Origin: Caryophanales bacterium
GTDB lineage: Bacteria > Bacillota > Bacilli > Exiguobacteriales > Exiguobacteriaceae
Assembly (NCBI GenBank): GCA_902363455.1
Contig: CABJAC010000012.1
Span: 1 to 29,363, forward strand
Direction: 5' to 3'
DNA length: 29,363 bases
The notes under the pieces: generated by a model
Database searches by the model: none
Told to the model about the DNA's origin: nothing
Seen by the model: the letters and a program-made list of their open reading frames with translations, nothing else
Program-made: the position numbers and the translations under genes
In this document: piece after piece, positions 1 to 7,801 of the stretch
How positions within the stretch are numbered: position 1 is the first letter of the stretch
How the letters are laid out: the number at the start of each line of letters is the position of its first letter

Positions 1-101
1 CACTTCCCTCCGAAGAGTTCCGTGAGCTTCCTGCGCTCGACTTGCATGTATTAGGCACGCCGCCAGCGTTCGTCCTGAGCCAGGATCAAACTCTCCATAA
101 A
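1..101 (-). rRNA. rrs: 16S ribosomal RNA, 5' end (partial)
   Basis: Read on the minus strand, 93-84 gives the universal 16S start GAGTTTGATC, followed by the conserved CTGGCTCAGGACGAACGC and TGCCTAATACATGCAAGTCG stretches. The gene runs leftward out of the window, so only about the first 100 nt are present. The mature 5' end is placed near 101 by counting from the E. coli end. The variable stretch after CAAGTCGAGCGCAGGAAG resembles Exiguobacterium 16S, which is the main basis for the genus call. Confidence 0.97.
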
Positions 102-240
102 GTGTTTGACTTGCTCGTTTTTGTGACCGAGGTCACGTTGACGAAGCTTGCGCTTCATTCATTGTTTGTATCCGAAGATACGTTTTTTGCCTCATCGTTC
201 AGTTTTCAAAGTTCGTCGTGTCGTTTTCAGCGACTTTAAT
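102..240 (-). other. rrn leader (transcribed spacer upstream of 16S)
   Basis: Between the nearest promoter and the mature 16S 5' end lies about 140 nt of untranslated leader. On the minus strand it carries CTTTGAAAACTGAAC, of the kind common ahead of Bacillota rRNA genes, and a GTGACCTCGGTCAC palindrome. It probably contains the antitermination and 5'-processing signals, but I could not assign a boxA with certainty. No coding gene is supported here. Confidence 0.6.
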
Positions 241-269
241 AAGATATCACGGAATAACTTATGCGTCAA
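241..269 (-). promoter_or_regulatory. rrn promoter proximal to 16S (sigma-A type)
   Basis: On the minus strand a -35 TTGACG (269-264) is separated by exactly 17 nt from a -10 TATCTT (246-241). It points into the 16S leader and is the nearest of the stacked rrn promoters. Confidence 0.75.
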
Positions 270-324
270 TCCTTTTTTCAAATTAATTTATCGCGTCATC
301 GGCGTGTGCCTGTCGACATGTATT

Positions 325-353
325 AATATACTATCTCGGGATAATAACGTCAA
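325..353 (-). promoter_or_regulatory. rrn promoter, middle (sigma-A type)
   Basis: On the minus strand TTGACG (353-348), a 17-nt spacer and TATATT (330-325) form a second near-consensus sigma-A promoter about 84 nt upstream of the first, in the tandem layout usual for rRNA operons. Confidence 0.75.
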
Positions 354-390
354 TACATTTTCTTTAATTTTTATTGCGTTATTTTTTTCT

Positions 391-418
391 TCTATAATAT
401 GTTGACGTTTTTTATCAA
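391..418 (-). promoter_or_regulatory. possible third, distal rrn promoter
   Basis: On the minus strand TTGATA (418-413), a 16-nt spacer and TATAGA (396-391) fit a weaker sigma-A promoter. It begins directly downstream of the ygxA terminator U-tract. The surrounding AT richness could produce this by chance. Confidence 0.4.
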
Positions 419-420
419 TC

Positions 421-448
421 AAAAAACCGGTCTATTAGACGACCGGTT
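421..448 (-). terminator. Intrinsic terminator of ygxA
   Basis: On the minus strand AACCGGTC, an 8-nt loop and GACCGGTT are followed by TTTT. The ygxA stop codon sits in the loop. The hairpin separates ygxA from the rrn promoters immediately downstream. Confidence 0.85.
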
Positions 449-1304
449 CATACGTCACAAGCTCTACTCCTAATCCTTTTGTTTGTTGATAAGAAATACG
501 AACCAATCCTTTGCGAATGAAGAAATCAATCAGACTGCCCAAATCTACTTTTAACTCTTCCAAGCGGTCGTCTTCCATCAGCTCGTACATCGTCCAAGGA
601 CGTTCGCGTTCCCGCATGACTTCAAACAAATACTTTCCGCCAGACAATACTTTAGATTGCAACAGATGTTCCAAACCGATCAGTGCCAAATGAATCCGTT
701 GCTCTAACGTTTCTTCACTTAATAATAACTGTTCATATAACTTGTAGACATCCGGATCATCTAAACGTGCCTGTTCCCAAACAACAACTTCCGGATGGGC
801 TCCTTTTTCAAGGACCGACAACCGGGCCAAATGATGCAAGGCATGGTGCACATGCGTGTACGCATCATAATAATTCCCGCGACTGAACAAATTTCTACCG
901 TCCTGAAAACGACGCAACAATTTCGCGAAGGAAAGTGACATCTGTAAACACCGTTCCGTTTCAGGGAAATTCAGTAACTGTTGTTTTAGTTCCGTTAAAT
1001 AATCGTTTCGTTCAAAAATAATCGCACCTTCCGAAATCCAGTGCACTGCCCGCCGATTCGCATTTAAAACCAACCAACGTGAAAGCACCTGTTCATGTAC
1101 AAGATGCAACGAAACGCGTAGTGTATCCAGACGGTAATGTTTAACCGTCCATTCAATCGAGGGATCACGCGTAATCACTAACAGTAAAACATCAAATTGA
1201 TCAGTCAAGGAGTCACGCGGTTGTCTTTTTTCAACAGAGATGATTCCCTGTGTTTCCGGATACGCTGCATACTCCGAGTAAATCGTTCGTGTCGCTTGTT
1301 CCAT
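435..1304 (-). CDS. ygxA: YgxA-like nucleotidyltransferase-like protein
   Basis: A 289-aa soluble protein resembling B. subtilis YgxA, which has an N-terminal nucleotidyltransferase-like fold and a C-terminal winged-helix-like part. Visible features are the FDVLLLVITRDPS strand-loop near residue 40, a central helical region (about 100-240) with several His pairs, and a C-terminal DLGSLIDFFIRKGLV helix resembling an HTH element. The role is not established; the substrate and any catalytic activity are unknown. It starts at ATG after AAGGGTGAG. Its position between an rrn operon and ygzB-perR is the same as in B. subtilis, which supports the assignment. It is divergent from ygzB across a 134-nt gap in which I could not pick convincing promoters. 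Confidence 0.85.
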   Translation of the reverse strand: MEQATRTIYSEYAAYPETQGIISVEKRQPRDSLTDQFDVLLLVITRDPSIEWTVKHYRLDTLRVSLHLVHEQVLSRWLVLNANRRAVHWISEGAIIFERNDYLTELKQQLLNFPETERCLQMSLSFAKLLRRFQDGRNLFSRGNYYDAYTHVHHALHHLARLSVLEKGAHPEVVVWEQARLDDPDVYKLYEQLLLSEETLEQRIHLALIGLEHLLQSKVLSGGKYLFEVMRERERPWTMYELMEDDRLEELKVDLGSLIDFFIRKGLVRISYQQTKGLGVELVTYEPVV

Positions 1305-1438
1305 TCAATTCTCACCCTTCTCTATTCCGTACTTGTTACCCTGATCATTCGTCCGTTACCATTTTCGACAAAAAATCAATCGTTCCTGCTTCAGACTAGA
1401 TGGAACAATATGCTAGACTGACTACAGGGGGAATTCAT

Positions 1439-1801
1439 GTGAAAAAACAACGTAAAAATAAAATAAACCGTGCCCGTAACTTGGCAATGTTCCTTGTTTT
1501 CGGCGGAATGCTTGTCATGTACGGCGGTCTTTTGTTAAAACAATTCGAAATCATCATGGTCATTTTAATGCTCGTCGGATTTGTCATGGTCCTTGCCAGC
1601 ACAGCACTGTACTTCTTAATCGGACTCACTTCTACGAAAGCCGCCGTCGTCACCTGCCCCAATTGCGGAAAAGAAACAAAAGTTCTGGGCCGGGTTGATT
1701 TATGTATGCACTGTGACGAGCCGCTGACGATGGATCGTAACCTTGAAGGAAAAGAATTTGATGAAAAGTACAACAAACACAGTAAACGAGCTCCCCACTA
1801 A
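1439..1801 (+). CDS. ygzB: YgzB-like zinc-ribbon membrane protein (DUF2614)
   Basis: A 120-aa protein with two hydrophobic segments (about residues 14-32 and 40-62) followed by a C-terminal zinc ribbon with a CPNCGKETKVLGRVDLCMHC core (two CxxC pairs), matching the B. subtilis YgzB family along its whole length. The function is not known; the pattern suggests an inner-membrane protein with a cytoplasmic metal-binding tail. I chose the GTG at 1439 because AGGGGGAA lies 6 nt upstream and homologues begin there. An upstream ATG at 1400 lacks a Shine-Dalgarno sequence and would add 13 unmatched residues. It converges on perR, and its terminator overlaps its last codons. Confidence 0.88.
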   Translation: MKKQRKNKINRARNLAMFLVFGGMLVMYGGLLLKQFEIIMVILMLVGFVMVLASTALYFLIGLTSTKAAVVTCPNCGKETKVLGRVDLCMHCDEPLTMDRNLEGKEFDEKYNKHSKRAPH

Positions 1802-1818
1802 AGGAAGCTCGTTTTTTT
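1784..1818 (+). terminator. Intrinsic terminator of ygzB
   Basis: AAACGAGCTCC pairs with GGAAGCTCGTTT (one bulged A), followed by seven T in total. The 5' arm lies inside the last ygzB codons and the T-run reaches the perR stop codon, so the two convergent genes share it. In the perR direction the hairpin lacks a good U-tract. Confidence 0.85.
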
Positions 1819-2251
1819 AATGCACGTTTGATTGACACTCCGGACAAGTCCCGTATACCTCAAGACGATGACGGTCTACTTTAAATCCTGTTAAATGTGC
1901 CGCAACTGTCTCGACGTCATCCAAAACAGGATAATTGAAATCAACGATTTTACCGCATCCTTCGCAAATCATATGGTAATGACGTGTCGTAACGAAATCA
2001 AAACGACTTGAAGCATCTCCATAATTCATCTCTTCTACGATTCCTTTTTCTCGGAAGACCCGTAGATTATTATAAACTGTCGCCACACTCATGTTTGGAA
2101 AACGATGTTCGAGCGCACGATAAATTTCATCTGCCGTCGGATGGGTATGTCCCGTCGTTAAATATTCCAAAATCGCATGACGTTGTGGTGTCATCCGAAC
2201 GCCTGATTCACGTAAAGAGCGTACTGCATCATCTAGCATTTCGTTCGCCAC
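1817..2251 (-). CDS. perR: PerR, peroxide-sensing Fur-family repressor
   Basis: A 144-aa Fur-family metalloregulator. Family knowledge: PerR binds Fe(II) or Mn(II), and peroxide oxidises metal-ligating histidines, releasing DNA. All five regulatory ligands fall at B. subtilis numbering: H37 ([10 protein letters not shown]), D85 (SRFDF), H91 and H93 (RHYH) and D104 (KIVDF). D104 rather than Glu separates PerR from Fur. The structural zinc site is intact: C96/C99 (CEGC) and C136/C139 (CPEC). The winged helix covers about residues 15-80 with [15 protein letters not shown] as recognition region. It starts at GTG behind GAGGGG. A near-perfect PerR box upstream predicts autorepression. Unlike B. 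subtilis, no bcp-like gene separates it from gsaB. Confidence 0.97.
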   Translation of the reverse strand: MANEMLDDAVRSLRESGVRMTPQRHAILEYLTTGHTHPTADEIYRALEHRFPNMSVATVYNNLRVFREKGIVEEMNYGDASSRFDFVTTRHYHMICEGCGKIVDFNYPVLDDVETVAAHLTGFKVDRHRLEVYGTCPECQSNVH

Positions 2252-2288
2252 GTCATCCCCTCATTTCTATCTTTCATTGATTATTAGA

Positions 2289-2303
2289 TTGTAATCTTTA
2301 TAA
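2289..2303 (-). promoter_or_regulatory. PerR box of perR
   Basis: On the minus strand TTATAAAGATTACAA matches the PerR consensus TTATAATnATTATAA at 12 of 14 fixed positions. It lies about 38 nt upstream of the perR GTG and just downstream of the candidate -10, where bound repressor would block transcription. Confidence 0.8.
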
Positions 2304-2305
2304 TT

Positions 2306-2334
2306 AGTCTACCTACATTCTTTCTTTCCGTCAA
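2306..2334 (-). promoter_or_regulatory. Candidate perR promoter
   Basis: On the minus strand TTGACG (2334-2329), a 17-nt spacer and TAGACT (2311-2306) fit a sigma-A promoter with a good -35 and a moderate -10. The PerR box begins 2 nt further downstream. Confidence 0.5.
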
Positions 2335-2360
2335 CGGCTCTGCTCTATGTTTGACGGACA

Positions 2361-2369
2361 TGATACAAT
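2361..2369 (+). promoter_or_regulatory. Possible extended -10 of gsaB
   Basis: TGATACAAT fits an extended -10 (TGnTACAAT) 45 nt before the gsaB ATG. No matching -35 is visible at 16-18 nt, so the call is weak. Confidence 0.3.
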
Positions 2370-2413
2370 CATATCGTGATATTTTTCACGTATCAATGAT
2401 TGGAGGAATCATC

Positions 2414-3712
2414 ATGTCAACTCATGCAAATCGCCCAACTTCTGAAGCTTTATATGAAGTAGCCCAAGAATGTATCGTCGGAGGTGTGAACAGTCCATCC
2501 CGTTCGTATAAAGCAGTCGGAGGTGGTGCCCCCGTTTATATGGAGCGCGGAGAAGGAGCTTACTTCTATGATGTCGACGGCAATCGTTACATCGATTACT
2601 TAGCAGCTTACGGTCCGATCATCACCGGTCACGGTCATCCACATATTACAGAAGCGATCACGAACGCTTCGCGCAACGGTTTATTATATGGAACACCCCA
2701 TCGTTTGGAAATCGACTTTGCACATAAACTGCAACAAGCGATTCCTTCGTTAGAAAAAGTCCGTTTCACGAACTCCGGAACGGAAGCCGTCATGACGACA
2801 ATCCGTGTCGCCCGTGCTTACACAGGACGCGAACTCGTCGTTAAGTTCAGCGGTTGTTACCATGGTCATTCAGACTTGATGCTGATCGCGGCAGGTAGCG
2901 GTCCCGCAACACTTGGTTCACCTGACTCCGCTGGTGTCACGAAAGCAACTGCAAAAGAAGTTATCACGACACCGTTTAATGATATCGAGTCTTACCGTCA
3001 AATTATGGCAGAATGGGGCGATCAAGTCGCCTGTGTGCTCGTTGAACCGATTGTCGGGAACTTTGGAATCGTTGAACCGCAACCTGGTTTCCTTAAAGCC
3101 ATCAATGACATTACCCACGAACACGGTGCGCTCGTCATCTATGATGAGGTCATCACGGCTTTCCGCTTCATGTACGGTAGTGCGCAAGAACTCCTGAACA
3201 TCCGCCCGGACATGACGGCACTCGGAAAAATCATCGGCGGCGGCTTACCGATCGGTGCATATGGCGGACGCCAAGATATTATGGAACACGTCGCTCCGCT
3301 CGGTCCGGCGTATCAAGCAGGCACGATGGCCGGTAACCCCGCTTCGATGGCAGCTGGAATTGCCTGCCTCGAGTTGTTGGAACAGCCTGGTGTTTACGAG
3401 GAATTCGACCGTCTCGGTGCAAAACTCGAACAAGGGATTTTAAAGGCTGCCGACACGCATGACGTCACGATTACAATCAACCGCCTGAAAGGTGCGTTGA
3501 CAGTCTACTTCACAGATGAAACCGTCGTCGACTATTTGGGTGCAGAACGTGCCGACAGTGAAATGTTCGGTCGTTTCTTCAAACTCATGCTCGAACAAGG
3601 CATCAATCTCGCTCCTTCTAAATACGAAGCCTGGTTCTTGACGACAGCCCACACAGAAACAGACATTGACGAAACAATCGTTGCCGTCAACCGTGCTTTC
3701 GCCCAACTTTAA
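2414..3712 (+). CDS. gsaB: Glutamate-1-semialdehyde 2,1-aminomutase
   Basis: A 432-aa PLP enzyme of the class III aminotransferase fold. It converts glutamate-1-semialdehyde to 5-aminolevulinate, the first dedicated heme/tetrapyrrole precursor. Visible signatures are [20 protein letters not shown] (cofactor phosphate region, about 120-139), YDEV with D244 for the pyridine nitrogen, and [17 protein letters not shown] with K272 as the Schiff-base lysine. Its length is normal for the family. The ATG at 2414 has TTGGAGG 9 nt upstream; an in-frame ATG at 2351 adds 21 non-homologous residues and was not used. B. subtilis has two paralogues, hemL in the hem operon and gsaB beside perR; this position matches gsaB. 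Being next to perR fits a link between heme and peroxide control. Confidence 0.93.
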   Translation: MSTHANRPTSEALYEVAQECIVGGVNSPSRSYKAVGGGAPVYMERGEGAYFYDVDGNRYIDYLAAYGPIITGHGHPHITEAITNASRNGLLYGTPHRLEIDFAHKLQQAIPSLEKVRFTNSGTEAVMTTIRVARAYTGRELVVKFSGCYHGHSDLMLIAAGSGPATLGSPDSAGVTKATAKEVITTPFNDIESYRQIMAEWGDQVACVLVEPIVGNFGIVEPQPGFLKAINDITHEHGALVIYDEVITAFRFMYGSAQELLNIRPDMTALGKIIGGGLPIGAYGGRQDIMEHVAPLGPAYQAGTMAGNPASMAAGIACLELLEQPGVYEEFDRLGAKLEQGILKAADTHDVTITINRLKGALTVYFTDETVVDYLGAERADSEMFGRFFKLMLEQGINLAPSKYEAWFLTTAHTETDIDETIVAVNRAFAQL

Positions 3713-3729
3713 ATCAATCATCATCCACT

Positions 3730-3766
3730 AAAAAGGCTGCTCCGTTTTCCGGAACAGCCTTTTTTT
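3730..3766. terminator. Bidirectional terminator between gsaB and ygaD
   Basis: AAGGCTGCTCCG, TTTTC and GGAACAGCCTT form a long stem with T7 on the plus side and T5 on the minus side. It ends gsaB and the convergent ygaD; the last U-tract base belongs to the ygaD stop codon. Confidence 0.88.
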
Positions 3767-5553
3767 CATTCAACAAGCTCTAAGTTTTGAATCGCGTACA
3801 GTTCAAAATAGGCGCCGCGTTTTCGCATTAATTCTTCATGACGTCCCATTTCCGTGATCTGACCGTTTTCAATGACGACGATTTTATCGGCATCAGTGAT
3901 AGTCGAGAGACGATGGGCGACGGTAAACGTCGTCCGTCCTTTTGCGAGACGAGCGAGCGAATCTTGAATCATCGATTCACTTTCCAAATCAAGTGCACTC
4001 GTCGCTTCATCCAAAATCAAAATCGGTGGATTTTTGAGAAATACCCGTGCAATCGCCAGACGTTGTTTTTGTCCCCCCGACAATTTGACCCCGCGTTCGC
4101 CGACCGGTGTTTTATAGCCGTCCGCCAAACGTTCGATGAACTCATGGGCATTGGCTGCTTTCGCTGCCGCGACCACCTCTTCATCCGTCGCCTCAGGATT
4201 TCCCATCTTAATGTTCATTTCGACCGATTCACTGAACAGAATCGATTCTTGCATCACCATACCGATTTGATCGCGGAGACCACGCAACTTCAAATCGCGA
4301 ATGTCGACACCGTCAAGCGTGATCCGTCCGGAAGAGACGTCATAAAAACGTGGTATCAGACTGACAAGGGTCGATTTCCCTCCTCCTGACATTCCAACAA
4401 AGGCAATGCGTTCTCCGGCCTGAACGTCGAGCGTCAGCCGGTCAATCGCTCGTTCGCCGCCTTCTTCATAGGAGAAGCTGATATTTTCAAACTGGACGTT
4501 CCCTTTGACACTAACCGGATTTTTCGCATTGGCTTTTTCCGTAATGTCATACGGCTCATCCAGGAATTCAAACATCCGGTCCATCGAAGCAATTGACTGG
4601 GTCAAGGTCGTCGATGAGTTGACGAGACGACCGAGCGGTGCGTACAGACGATCAATGTAGGCGATGAAGGCAACCATCGTCCCAAGTGATTCCTGTCCGT
4701 TCAGAACGAGGAAGGCTGCTGCTCCGAAAATCAAAATCGGCGCAAAGTCGGTAATCGTCGAGACGACGACATACGTCCGGGCATTCCAGTTCGTTTGACG
4801 TAATGCTGCCGTCAAGAAACCATCATTTTGTTTTTTGAACGCCTGGTTTTCATGGGGTTCAAGAGCAAAACTACGGATGACCGCCATCCCGTTGACCCGT
4901 TCCGTCAAATGTCCCTGAAGTTCAGCGAGTGCCGCGGAACGATCCCGCGTCAAACTGCGGAGTCGTCCATAGAAGAACTTGACTGCAAGCGCATAAAACG
5001 GCAGCGGAATGATGGCGACGAGCGTAAGTTTCGGATCAATCGTCCACATGATTGCGATGGCAATTAAAATCGTAATCATATCGAGCCATAAATTCATTAA
5101 TCCGGTTACGACAAAATCCTTTGTTTGTTCGACATCGTTAATAATACGGGAGATGACTTCTCCGGTTTTTGTGTTTGAATAAAAGCGAAGTGACAGTTTC
5201 TGAACATGATCGAACAGACGGTTCCTGACATCAAATAAAATTTTGGACGCTGACCACTGAGCTAGATATTGCCGGATATATTCAAGCGGTGGTTTGATGA
5301 CGAGGAAGACGAAGAATCCGGCTCCGATCAAGTACGCCAACTCTTTACTGCGCTCCGCCAGTGGAACCGTCTGATTATCGAGCAAATTATCGATGATGTA
5401 CTTGTAGAGCAGAGGCAATCCTAACGGAATCGAAAACTTGATGATTCCGACGAATACCGTTAATAGAATTTGTTTTTTATACGGTTTGACGAATTCCATG
5501 TACCGCCGGATGGAACCCTTCTTTTTTAACTGTTTTTGTTTCGTTTTACCCAT
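3766..5553 (-). CDS. ygaD: YgaD-like ABC exporter (TMD-NBD half transporter)
   Basis: A 595-aa half-size ABC exporter that should act as a homodimer in the membrane. Residues about 18-330 form the six-helix type-1 exporter domain; the nucleotide-binding domain follows. Walker A is GMSGGGKST (387-395), signature LSGGQ (491-495), Walker B ILILDE with catalytic E516, and the switch histidine H547 is in AHRLST. All ATPase motifs are intact, unlike BmrC in this window. The substrate is unknown; family members export lipids or drugs. The N-terminus is lysine-rich and has no signal peptide. It lies downstream of ygaC, behind a terminator-like hairpin, so it may depend on read-through or on a promoter I did not find. 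Synteny with perR-gsaB supports YgaD. Confidence 0.9.
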   Translation of the reverse strand: MGKTKQKQLKKKGSIRRYMEFVKPYKKQILLTVFVGIIKFSIPLGLPLLYKYIIDNLLDNQTVPLAERSKELAYLIGAGFFVFLVIKPPLEYIRQYLAQWSASKILFDVRNRLFDHVQKLSLRFYSNTKTGEVISRIINDVEQTKDFVVTGLMNLWLDMITILIAIAIMWTIDPKLTLVAIIPLPFYALAVKFFYGRLRSLTRDRSAALAELQGHLTERVNGMAVIRSFALEPHENQAFKKQNDGFLTAALRQTNWNARTYVVVSTITDFAPILIFGAAAFLVLNGQESLGTMVAFIAYIDRLYAPLGRLVNSSTTLTQSIASMDRMFEFLDEPYDITEKANAKNPVSVKGNVQFENISFSYEEGGERAIDRLTLDVQAGERIAFVGMSGGGKSTLVSLIPRFYDVSSGRITLDGVDIRDLKLRGLRDQIGMVMQESILFSESVEMNIKMGNPEATDEEVVAAAKAANAHEFIERLADGYKTPVGERGVKLSGGQKQRLAIARVFLKNPPILILDEATSALDLESESMIQDSLARLAKGRTTFTVAHRLSTITDADKIVVIENGQITEMGRHEELMRKRGAYFELYAIQNLELVE

Positions 5554-5573
5554 GTGTTTCCCTTCTTTCCACT

Positions 5574-5602
5574 AAAAAAAGACGATGGCGAACCATCATC
5601 TC
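5574..5602 (-). terminator. Terminator between ygaC and ygaD
   Basis: On the minus strand GATGATGG, a TTCG tetraloop and CCATCGTC are followed by T7. The ygaC stop codon is inside the 5' arm. It should stop or attenuate transcription before ygaD. Confidence 0.8.
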
Positions 5603-6138
5603 CGATATCTTGTTTCGTATTCACGATACCACGTTTCCACGAAAGCTGGATTGAATGGACCCTTACGACTGCGGATCCATTGAATCAAAATCTGAACGTT
5701 GTCCTTTAGAATACGATCAATCGCTTTCGGATAGTTCATCTCCCGGCGATGTTTCTCGTACTCGTCCTCATCCAAAATCATGTAAGACATGTCCGGATAG
5801 ACTTTGATATCTAAATCATAATCAATGTACTTGACTGCTCGATCCTTTTCATCAAACGTCGAAGGTGACCCTAAGTTACAGTAATAGTAGATACCGTCTT
5901 CACGGATCATACAGATTACATTAAACCAGAGTTCTGTCGAAAAATAACAAATCGCGGGTTCTCGTGTCCGCCACTGACGACCATCCGATTCACTGACCAT
6001 GATCCGGTCATTGAATCCAATCAATTCTTCTTCCGTCGATTTAAGCACGAGCGTTTCTTCCCAAACTCTGTGTAAGCTGCCGTTATGTTTGAAACTTTGA
6101 ATCTCAATCTTGCTACTTTCTTTTGGGAATCGACTCAT
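5596..6138 (-). CDS. ygaC: DUF402 nucleoside tri-/diphosphatase (YgaC/Ntdp-like)
   Basis: A 180-aa protein of the DUF402 family, close to B. subtilis YgaC and S. aureus Ntdp, which hydrolyse nucleoside tri- and diphosphates with divalent cations. The conserved blocks are visible: [14 protein letters not shown] near the N-terminus, [17 protein letters not shown] around residues 50-66, YCNLGSP around 86-92, and the acidic [13 protein letters not shown] and LDEDEYEKH segments around 104-130 that hold metal-binding carboxylates. It is soluble and full length. ATG is preceded by AAAGGAG. It heads a leftward unit with ygaD behind it, although a terminator lies between them. Function is inferred from family members. 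Confidence 0.9.
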   Translation of the reverse strand: MSRFPKESSKIEIQSFKHNGSLHRVWEETLVLKSTEEELIGFNDRIMVSESDGRQWRTREPAICYFSTELWFNVICMIREDGIYYYCNLGSPSTFDEKDRAVKYIDYDLDIKVYPDMSYMILDEDEYEKHRREMNYPKAIDRILKDNVQILIQWIRSRKGPFNPAFVETWYREYETRYRR

Positions 6139-6191
6139 GTGCTACTCCTTTCTGAAGCTTTTTATTCAGTTTTTTCTATACTCTCGTGCTT

Positions 6192-6220
6192 ATTATACCC
6201 ATTTTCAGAACACATGAAAA
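6192..6220 (-). promoter_or_regulatory. Promoter of ygaC
   Basis: On the minus strand a perfect -10 TATAAT (6197-6192) lies 17 nt downstream of TTTTCA (6220-6215). It is about 54 nt upstream of the ygaC ATG. Confidence 0.7.
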
Positions 6221-6255
6221 ACGAAAGGCTACTTTTTCAGGAAAATGACTGGTAT

Positions 6256-6681
6256 TTAACTTGAAAAATGATGCAAGATCGCCTGTTTCCGTTGCTGAAA
6301 CATCGGTTTTAAAACAAACAAATCCACCAACCATTTCGGAAAATAAGATTTATAGATTAAGTCGTCAATCATATAAACCCCATCATGACGCTCTTCAACA
6401 CGATGTGTATGACACCATGCGGAGAAAGGAAACGGCACCTTCACTCCCACGTCAACAAACGCATCACTCCCGACCATCGGAATGATCGAATCCCACTTTA
6501 CAAAAATCGGCGGTACCCCGACATTTAGCTGAATCGTATTGCCGGCATACGTCCGTGTATCACCGATAGTCTGTACTTTCGGAAACGTCGTCATGCCGGT
6601 CAAGGCTTTGGCATCACTTAAAAATAACCAGACTTGTTCCTTAGTCGCCGGCACTTTCGTTTCTATATAAAAATGATTCAT
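6256..6681 (-). CDS. SRPBCC/START-like protein
   Basis: A 141-aa protein with the look of the SRPBCC (Bet v1/START-like) fold: an N-terminal strand followed by the typical PATKEQVWLFLSDAKALTGMTTFPKV helix pair (residues 11-36), central strands with WDSIIPMV, and a long C-terminal helix (KWLVDLFVLKPMFQQRKQAIL). This fold encloses a hydrophobic cavity for lipid or other ligands; the ligand here is unknown. Its ATG shares one base with the mutY stop (TAATG), and the AAAGGAGG ribosome-binding site is inside the 3' end of mutY, so it is translationally coupled to mutY. I see no terminator behind it before the ygaC promoter region. Confidence 0.75.
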   Translation of the reverse strand: MNHFYIETKVPATKEQVWLFLSDAKALTGMTTFPKVQTIGDTRTYAGNTIQLNVGVPPIFVKWDSIIPMVGSDAFVDVGVKVPFPFSAWCHTHRVEERHDGVYMIDDLIYKSYFPKWLVDLFVLKPMFQQRKQAILHHFSS

Positions 6682-7697
6682 TAGATTTCCTCCTTTAATA
6701 AACGGTCAATTTTCATTTGGGCGACGGAAATCGGTTGTTTTTCATATGTCTGTTCATCCATGAGAACGGTCCCTTCCGGTTGTGTCGTAACACGATAGAC
6801 GGTGATGTCCCAAATCCGGTGCGAAAAGATATGTTTGACACTACCGACGCGTATTCCCGGAAGCTCTTCTGACGTTTCGGCCAAAGGGTATTGCCACATA
6901 CCTGCGAGGAGTCCTGTATCTGGACGTTGCATAACTGCGACTTGCCCATTTTCCTCATAGACAAGAGCGTCATACTGGATCGTCTGTGTTTTTCCTTTTT
7001 TTGTTTTAACGGGAAGCTCCGCCTGAACGGATCGATCGTAAGCAAAACAGACATCATTGACCGGACAAAGTCCACACATCGGTGATTTTGGCGTACAAAC
7101 CATCGCGCCAAGCTCCATCAATCCTTGATTGAAACTCGAAGGATCTGCATGATCAATCAATTCATGAACGGCAGCTTCGAATACCTTCCGTGTTTTCGGT
7201 GCGGCAATGTCATCATAAATTCCCAAAACCCGTGATAATACACGCATGACGTTCCCGTCAACAGCCGGTTCCGGATGACCATATGCGATGGAAAGGACGG
7301 CCCCGGTCGTATAGGGACCTACTCCCCGTAAACTTTCAAACCGTTCTTTCTCATCCGGTACGATTCCATCATATTTTTCAACAACTTCCTGAACGGCGAT
7401 TTGAAGGTTCTTAACACGGGAATAGTACCCTAAGCCCTCCCAATATTTTAAGACTTCACTTTGATCGGCCGCCGCTAAATCATGAGGTGTCGGAAATCGT
7501 TCCGTGAATCGTTGGTAATACGGAATTACCGTATCGACACGTGTCTGTTGCAACATGATCTCACTGATCCAGATATGATACGGGTTTTTCGTTTCACGCC
7601 ATGGCAATTGCCGTTGTTCCCTTAAAAACCACTGAACCAATTCCGTCGTAAAAAGTTGCTTATTGAAGTTTGTGAAATATTCTGTAACAAGAGTCAA
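6681..7697 (-). CDS. mutY: MutY adenine DNA glycosylase
   Basis: A 338-aa adenine glycosylase that removes A mispaired with 8-oxoguanine, protecting against oxidative G-to-T mutation. Visible are LPWR, SEIMLQQTRV with catalytic E46, the helix-hairpin-helix LRGVGPYTTGAV (123-134), VDGNVMRV with catalytic D147, and a complete [4Fe-4S] loop C-x6-C-x2-C-x5-C (C201, C208, C211, C217). The C-terminal NUDIX-like domain (about 235-335) reads 8-oxoG and carries the FSH motif at 291-293. It starts at TTG behind AGAGG; no better in-frame start precedes the LPWR region. It corresponds to B. subtilis YfhQ, beside yfhP as there. Confidence 0.95.
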   Translation of the reverse strand: MTLVTEYFTNFNKQLFTTELVQWFLREQRQLPWRETKNPYHIWISEIMLQQTRVDTVIPYYQRFTERFPTPHDLAAADQSEVLKYWEGLGYYSRVKNLQIAVQEVVEKYDGIVPDEKERFESLRGVGPYTTGAVLSIAYGHPEPAVDGNVMRVLSRVLGIYDDIAAPKTRKVFEAAVHELIDHADPSSFNQGLMELGAMVCTPKSPMCGLCPVNDVCFAYDRSVQAELPVKTKKGKTQTIQYDALVYEENGQVAVMQRPDTGLLAGMWQYPLAETSEELPGIRVGSVKHIFSHRIWDITVYRVTTQPEGTVLMDEQTYEKQPISVAQMKIDRLLKEEI

Positions 7698-7801
7698 AAT
7701 ATTACCTCTTTTCTATTTGATACGTTATAGTAAGTTCAATTAACCTTAAAATCAATTTACGTTCATGATTCTGAATACTTTGATAGAGGAGCGAATTCGC
7801 A

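Noticed and set aside
42..405. Open frames over the 16S start and rrn promoter region
   Set aside because: They overlap the conserved rRNA sequence and promoters, have no ribosome-binding site and no recognisable protein features.
3838..4389. 183-codon open frame opposite the ygaD nucleotide-binding domain
   Set aside because: It is fully inside an intact ABC transporter gene with all motifs on the other strand, and has no Shine-Dalgarno sequence.
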